A stretch of DNA of 64,000 bases from NCBI GenBank assembly GCA_030272155.1, contig CP126194.1, positions 1,054,001 through 1,118,000 of the forward strand, read 5' to 3'. Under the pieces are notes generated by a model. It did no database searches and was not told the origin of the DNA. It saw nothing but the letters and a program-made list of their open reading frames with translations. The translations under genes were made by a program, and so were the position numbers. The stretch is from Tetradesmus obliquus (lineage: Eukaryota; Chlorophyta; Chlorophyceae; Sphaeropleales; Scenedesmaceae). Positions within the stretch are counted from its first letter, which is position 1, and every line of letters starts with the position of its first letter. Positions 59,115 to 64,000 of this stretch are shown piece after piece.

Positions 59115-61163
59115 ATGGCGGACAGCCAGGGAACGCCGAGCACTAAGCGCACAGGTGGGCAGGGTGCCCCACAAGCAGCAGCAGGGAACAGTAGCTCCCA
59201 GTGTACCGTATGCTCACTTGAGCTCTCGTGTGTCAGCAGATTCGGTGGCTCCTTTTTCTCCAGCCAGTGCCAAGAGCAGTGGCAGGCGCAGGGCTGGCGG
59301 TGAGTGGCTTGGAAACATGGTTCGGCAGCACCAGCAGCATGCTAGCAGGTCCACTTAGGCCGAGGCAGCAATGTGCTGGTCCTCCCCTGATGTGGGCAAC
59401 GGTGCAAAGCATTATAAAAACGTGTACAATGCAATCGTGCTGGGCACTAACGCAGTCCAGTCTTACAGGCACATAGCCAGATGTGTTCTGTGCATGGGCC
59501 CAATTCCCTGAAAAGGCCTCCAATCAGCCCTGTAGCTGCCAGTAGCTGTTCTGATCACTCAGCCAGCCCTTGATTCCTGCAAGCCACAGCACAGCACAGC
59601 GGCACCAGCACCCACCACCAGCGTCCGCACATGCGCCATGCACAACATGCTGACTGCTTACATCCAACTGCAACCCCACTGTCAACAAGTTCAACTTGCA
59701 TCCTTGCGCTCAATCATGCGCTGCCTGACCAACCAAGATGCTTGTTGTGTGGGCTGTGGTATGTGGTGCATGTATAACTTTGTACTTGCTTGCAGGACGC
59801 CGTGCATCTGGCCCGCTGGCCAGCCTGCCCTCCAACATCCAGGACGACGACCTCCCTATGCTGGACTCCCAAGCCACAGGCCCCAGCGCTGCTGCAGGAG
59901 GCACCGCAGGCACCGCAGCAGCAGCACTTGCAGGCAAGGCAGCAGCAGCAGCCGGCAGAGGCCGCAGGGCCGGCAGCAGGCGTACCGCAGCTGGCGGCGG
60001 CGGCGGAGATGATAACAACAGCGATGAAGATATGCAAGATGCTGATCAGGGGGCTGCTGCTGGCGGTGGCGGTGGGTGGTGCAGGCGGCGGATGTGGTGT
60101 GCGTGCAAGCTGGCAGGGCGGCGGCCGCCAGGGGTGCTGCGAAGGCAGGGCCCCTGACGCGGCTGCTGCGCTGCTGGCTTGCGTGCGCCCGCAGCTGCTG
60201 CTGCACGGCTAACTGGCTGGCGTAGCTGCTGCTGCTGCTGGTGGCAGCAAGTGTTTAAAAAACATAGCTATTGCTGTCACGCCTCGCTGCTAGCTTGTTA
60301 CAGTAGCCCCTGTGTTTGATCTTGTTACTCAGCACAACTCACAGCTGTTTTCAAATTTAAAAACCATACCGGTTTTACATGCACCTCTAGGGCTTGTTTG
60401 TGATGTTTGTGCCTCATATCTAGACGTGCTGTGTGCTGCTTTAGCACACACACATCGCTTGGCTGCCAGCATGCAATTTCCTCCCTGCATCCTCCTTCCC
60501 TCCTCCTCACCTCACACAGCCAGATGCTCCGCATCCTCACTGTATTGCCCATCCTGTGCCCCCGTGCCGCCGTGCTGCCGCATCTTTTGCTGCATGTGCT
60601 GCTGCTGCTGCTGCTGCAGCTGCCCGCGGCGTTGCAGGCACTCCAGGTGGCACCGCAGCCACCCCGGGCAACACCAGCGAGCTGCTGCCCACTCCCGGCA
60701 TGGGTGCTATGCCCAGCAGCCAGCGCACGCCTGGCAGGCCGGGTGTGGGCGGCGGCATGCGCAGCAGGGCCAGCAGCTTCATCCCATCAGCGGTGAGCAG
60801 GGTTGATGGGTTTAGGGGTTTGATGGATTGCAGGGTTTAAGATTGAGGCATGCGCAGCAGGGCCAGCCGCTTCATCCCCTCTGTGGTGAGCAGGTTGAGG
60901 GTTGTGGTAGCTGGGGGTTGAGGTCTTGAGCAACATGCACGGCAGGGCCAGCAGCTTGACCCCCTCAGCGGTGAGCAGCAGCAGGCAGCTTGCCAGATGG
61001 CTGCAGGAGTCTCATACACTCTGGACTTGAAAGGGTCCAGAAGAGAGTACCGAGTGTAAAGTAGCTGCACTGTCGCGTGTGCTGTTCCACTCAATGTGCT
61101 CAACTCAGCAGCAGGTAGGGAAGCTGTGCGCACAGGAAGGTGCGGCGCTGCTGCTGCTGCCGT

Positions 61164-61194
<31 letters not shown>

Positions 61195-64000
61195 GCGCTC
61201 TGCGCCTGGCCAAGCGCCCTGTGCTGTCAAAGAGTGTGTTGTCACATCACTCCTCCTGCTGCTGCTGCTGCTGCTGCTGCGCATTTTCTGTCTCATGCTG
61301 CAGGCCGACTCCGAGCTGGACGGCAACCGCCGCATCTGGGGCACGGCCTACACGCAGAGCGAGATGACCGCGGCCATCCGCCGCTTCCTGGTCACATTCC
61401 ACGCAGAGGCCGAGGAGGGCGCGCAGCAGCAGGAGCAGCCGGCGGCTGCGGGGCTGGCCACATACGTGGGCCTGCTGCGCCAGGTGCGGACTGCGGCGCG
61501 CACTGAGCTACAAATTGCGCGTGGTTAGCTTGGGTTTGCGCTCTTCAGAGCAGCAGATGTGTGCGATGTTTGTAGTATTACGTGCCCAGCATCAGTGCAT
61601 GCTCTAGATGTAGCTATCCGCTGCCTCCTGGTCGCCTTTCACGCGGAGGCGGAGGAGGGCCAGCAGCAGCAGGGGGTTGAGCAGCCGGCGGCCACATATG
61701 TGGGACTGCTGCGCCAGGTGCGGCCGTGATTGGTGCTGCAGCGGTCTATCAGTCCCTGTTCATGCAATTTGCAAGCTGCTGGCATTGCTGTCCGTATTTG
61801 GCGTTAAGTGCAGTGCATCAGTGACATTGCTGACTGCTGCTGCTGCCTCGCCCTCACCCCCGCCTCTGCAGATGATGGCAGACGGCCACACCTACATCAA
61901 CATTGACGCGCAGCACATCAAGGCCAGCAGCCCGCGCCTGCTGGCAGCCACCGTGGAGTCACCCGAGGACATGCTGCTGCTGTGGGACGAGGCCATCAAC
62001 AGGCTGGCACGGGAGCAGACTGACCTGCTGGAGGAGATGGGGCTCGCCACGCCCGAGGACACACTGCAGGTGTGTTTGCGCGGTGTCCTGATGACAAAAT
62101 TTACCTGGTTTGGCTCGTGTTTCGCGTGTGGCTTGATGCTTGTTGCTATGGTTGTGGGCGAGCGCCGGAGGACACGCTGCAGGTGTGACTTTGCTGTTGC
62201 ATGCTGTGTGGCTGGGGTGTGGCCTGCTGCTGCTGTGGGATGAGGCCATCAACAGGCTGGCACGGGAGCAGACCAACCTGCTGGAGGAGATGGGGCTGGC
62301 CACGCCCGAGGACACACTGCAGGTACGGCTGGGGTGCTGCTTGCTGCTGACATTTTTAGAAGTTTTGAGGTGGCTTGTGTTATGCGTGTGGCTTAGTGCA
62401 TGTTCCTGGGTTTCGGGGAGCCATGTTCCCTTACTTGACTGCTGCTCAGCCTCCGTGTGTGCTTGCCTGCTGCGCCAACTGCACTGCAGACTCGCGTGTT
62501 CAACCTGGACAACGTGCGGCCCATCAGGGACCTGGACCCCGTAGACATCGACAGCCTGGTGGCGGTGCGCGGCATGGTCACGCGCTCCGGCAACATCATC
62601 CCAGACCTGCGGTGCGCGCGGCGCTCTATGTTGTGCCTAGCCGCTGCTTGAGGTTCCGGTCTCTGCCGCAATAATGATCGTTCCAGGCGTGCAAAGCGTG
62701 CAGCGCTGCACGGCACTCCCAGCAGCTGCGCTGCTGATGCATATGTAGCTGTACCTACCAAGGTCGTCATGTCTGGCTACACCAGTCTCCGCTGCATGCA
62801 TTGGCAGCCCAGGAGTATGGCTTCAAGTGGCACTTGTGCAGGCGATGCATGTGCAGGCGAATCGCCTGGTGATGCATGTGCAGGTGATGCATGTGCAGGT
62901 GATGCATGTGCAGGTGATGCATGTGCAGGTGATGCATGTGCAGGTGATGCATGTGCAGGTGATGCATGTGCAGGTGATGCATGTGCAGGTGATGCATGCG
63001 CAGGCGATGCATGTGCAGGTGATGCATGTGCAGGCGATGCATGTGCAGGCGATGCATGTGCAGGCGAATCGCCAACTCGCCAAACCTGCCTACCTCACAC
63101 GCCCACTATTGCGGTCTGCCGTGTACACTGCCACACACACCTTGCTGCGCAGGCTGGCTGTGTTCCGCTGCGAGACGCCCGGCTGCCGTGCTCGGCAGTT
63201 TGGTTTGCAATCCTCTGCCAGCCTCTCAAGTGCTCACTCTGCACCGCACACTGTGTATTGCTGCGCAGGCTGGCTGTGTTCCGCTGCGAGACGCCCGGCT
63301 GCGGCGCCGAGGCGCACGACACGGTGGAGCGCGGGCTCATCGTGGTGCCCAACGCCTGCACCAAGTGCGGCAAGAAGGCCACGATGCGCATGATCCCCAA
63401 CCGCAGCGGCTTCTTGAACAGACAGGTGCGGCGGCGGGTTATTGCAGGCCCACAAACAGCAGATGGGCCTGGCCACGCCTGAGGACACACTGCAGGGACG
63501 CAGGCCCACAAACACGTGCGGCCCACAAAACACCCACACACATGCATGCTGCCTCATGTCTGTTGTCTCTTGCAGATTGTGAAGATGCAGGAGGACCCCA
63601 CGCACATCCCTGAGGGCGAGACCCCCCGCAGCCTGCTGAGCTACGCGTACGACACCAACGTGGACGCGGCCAAGCCGGGAGACAAGGTCACCATCACAGG
63701 TGAGGGGGAGCGCTGGGGTGCTGTTGCAAGGCTGCTGTTGCGTGGGCGGCGTCAGATGCAAGGCTGCAAACCTGCTGTTTTTGTGTGCTGCTGCATGGCG
63801 CAGCCAAGCTGGGTGACAAGGTCACCACCACAGGTGCTGCATAACGTGCATGATAGTTGGCAGGAGCAAGAGGCTCAGGGAGCTGCAACGCGTGTGCCGC
63901 TTGCCACTGCACAGCAGCAACCTTGGCGCTCACCGTGCTGCTGCGTGCCCTGCTCTGCTCACAAACCCTCGCAGGCATCTTCCGCGCGGCGCAGCTGCGC
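59115..64000 (+). CDS. MCM4: DNA replication licensing factor MCM4, 5' part (9 exons seen)
   Basis: MCM4 is a subunit of the MCM2-7 replicative helicase. Exons are 59115-59154, 59796-60071, 60620 (or 60638)-60792, 61304-61483, 61872-62069, 62490-62611, 63269-63425, 63576-63699 and 63975 to the window edge, all in phase. The N-terminus is a Gly/Ala/Ser-rich, probably kinase-regulated tail. Then come IWGTAYTQSEMTAAIRRFLV, HTYINIDAQHIKASSPRLLA, TRVFNLDNVRPIRDLDPVDI and LVAVRGMVTRSGNIIPDLR, the hallmark of the MCM N domain. Zinc-ligand cysteines are in FRCETPGCG and NACTKCGKK. QEDPTHIPEGETPRSLLSYA and GDKVTITGIFRAAQLR follow. The sequence between exons fits MCM4 better than other MCMs (NLDN, DIDSLVAVRGMV). 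The AAA+ core lies beyond the window. The exon 2 donor within GGT repeats is the least certain junction. Confidence 0.94.
60850..60977 (+). repeat. Two copies of MCM4 exon 3 tail in intron 3
   Basis: The exon 3 end and donor (60759-60800, CATGCGCAGCAGGGCCAGCA then CTTCATCCC) recur at about 60850-60895 and about 60937-60977. Both copies keep a GTGAGCAG donor. Spacing is about 88-91 bases. Confidence 0.9.
61614..61726 (+). repeat. Copy of MCM4 exon 4 tail in intron 4
   Basis: The exon 4 end (about 61372-61491) recurs with small changes, including AFHAEAEEGQQQQ and ATYVGLLRQ coding potential and a GTGCGG donor. No acceptor precedes it. Confidence 0.9.
62163..62325 (+). repeat. Copies of MCM4 exon 5 tail in intron 5
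   Basis: The last 100 bases of exon 5 (about 61970-62072) recur at about 62223-62325 with only a few changes (Asn for Asp in REQTNLLEEMGLATPEDTLQ) and a GTACGG donor. A short GAGGACACGCTGCAGGTG fragment at about 62163-62185 and another at about 63467-63497 share the same end. Confidence 0.92.
62843..63069 (+). repeat. 15-bp minisatellite in MCM4 intron 6
   Basis: GATGCATGTGCAGGT recurs about 14 times with T/C alternation in the last position. The outermost units are linked to GCAGGCGAATCGCC on both sides (about 62853 and 63060). The core GATGCATGTGCA is partly self-complementary (TGCATG). A repeated GDACA frame across it is not part of MCM4. Confidence 0.95.
63140..63187 (+). repeat. Copy of MCM4 exon 7 head in intron 6
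   Basis: The acceptor and first 40 bases of exon 7 (about 63256-63303) recur with no change over TTGCTGCGCAGGCTGGCTGT and the bases encoding VFRCETPGC. The copy then diverges before the zinc-site end. It lies 116 bases upstream of the true exon. Confidence 0.93.
63801..63836 (+). repeat. Copy of MCM4 exon 8 tail in intron 8
   Basis: GCCAAGC, then GACAAGGTCACC and ACAGGTG repeat the end of exon 8 (about 63668-63703). The donor context changes from GTGAGG to GTGCTG. Confidence 0.82.

Noticed and set aside
62769..63482. 237-codon frame with GDACA repeats overlapping MCM4 intron 6 and exon 7
   Set aside because: It combines a minisatellite with an out-of-intron reading of exon 7; the MCM4 splice model explains the conserved part.

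Overview
The window is nuclear DNA of a green alga, most likely a chlorophycean; something near the Scenedesmus group is only a guess. The evidence is spliceosomal GT-AG introns in nearly every gene, extreme CAG/CTG triplet richness, plant-type proteins (a plastid-type ribose-5-phosphate isomerase, an HR-lesion-inducing-like protein), a flagellar/cytoplasmic LC8 light chain, and a SECIS-binding-protein-2-like gene, which land plants lack but selenoprotein-making algae keep. No organelle, viral or bacterial segment was recognised.

Thirteen genes could be assembled by joining exons whose phases agree. Left to right: an unrecognised 263-aa protein (minus, 4234-3004); autophagy E1 enzyme ATG7 (minus, 10873-5408); SBP2-like selenoprotein factor (plus, 12726-20211); tyrosyl-DNA phosphodiesterase TDP1 (minus, 28734-23304); SAMHD1-type dNTP triphosphohydrolase (minus, 34791-30061); THO complex subunit 7 (plus, 35870-38259); TCAIM-like DUF4460/DUF4461 protein (plus, 39965-43062); LC8-type dynein light chain (minus, 46139-44973); HR-lesion-inducing/DoxX-like membrane protein (plus, 46563-48384); ribose-5-phosphate isomerase (plus, 48777-50914); PLAC8 protein (plus, 52110-53335); helicase-associated-domain protein (plus, 55940-58183); and the 5' part of MCM4 (plus, from 59115, running off the right edge). 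TDP1, SAMHD1 and MCM4 all touch DNA replication or repair, but the order looks like ordinary eukaryotic gene order and not an operon.

Repeats dominate the rest. There is a 69-bp minisatellite (445-1705), a 127-bp AC tract (2598-2724), many CAG/CTG tracts in exons and introns, a 15-bp minisatellite inside MCM4, short tandem arrays in SAMHD1 and RPI introns, a foldback element (54354-54542) and perfect hairpins near 48570 and 55065.

The most striking observation is that six of the genes carry partial tandem copies of their own exon edges. Copies of exon 3' ends, usually with their GT donor, lie just downstream of the true exon. Copies of exon 5' ends, usually with their AG acceptor, lie just upstream. 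About fourteen exon edges are affected. Coordinates of exons were read by eye from splice signals and protein-family similarity; no alignment or gene finder was run.
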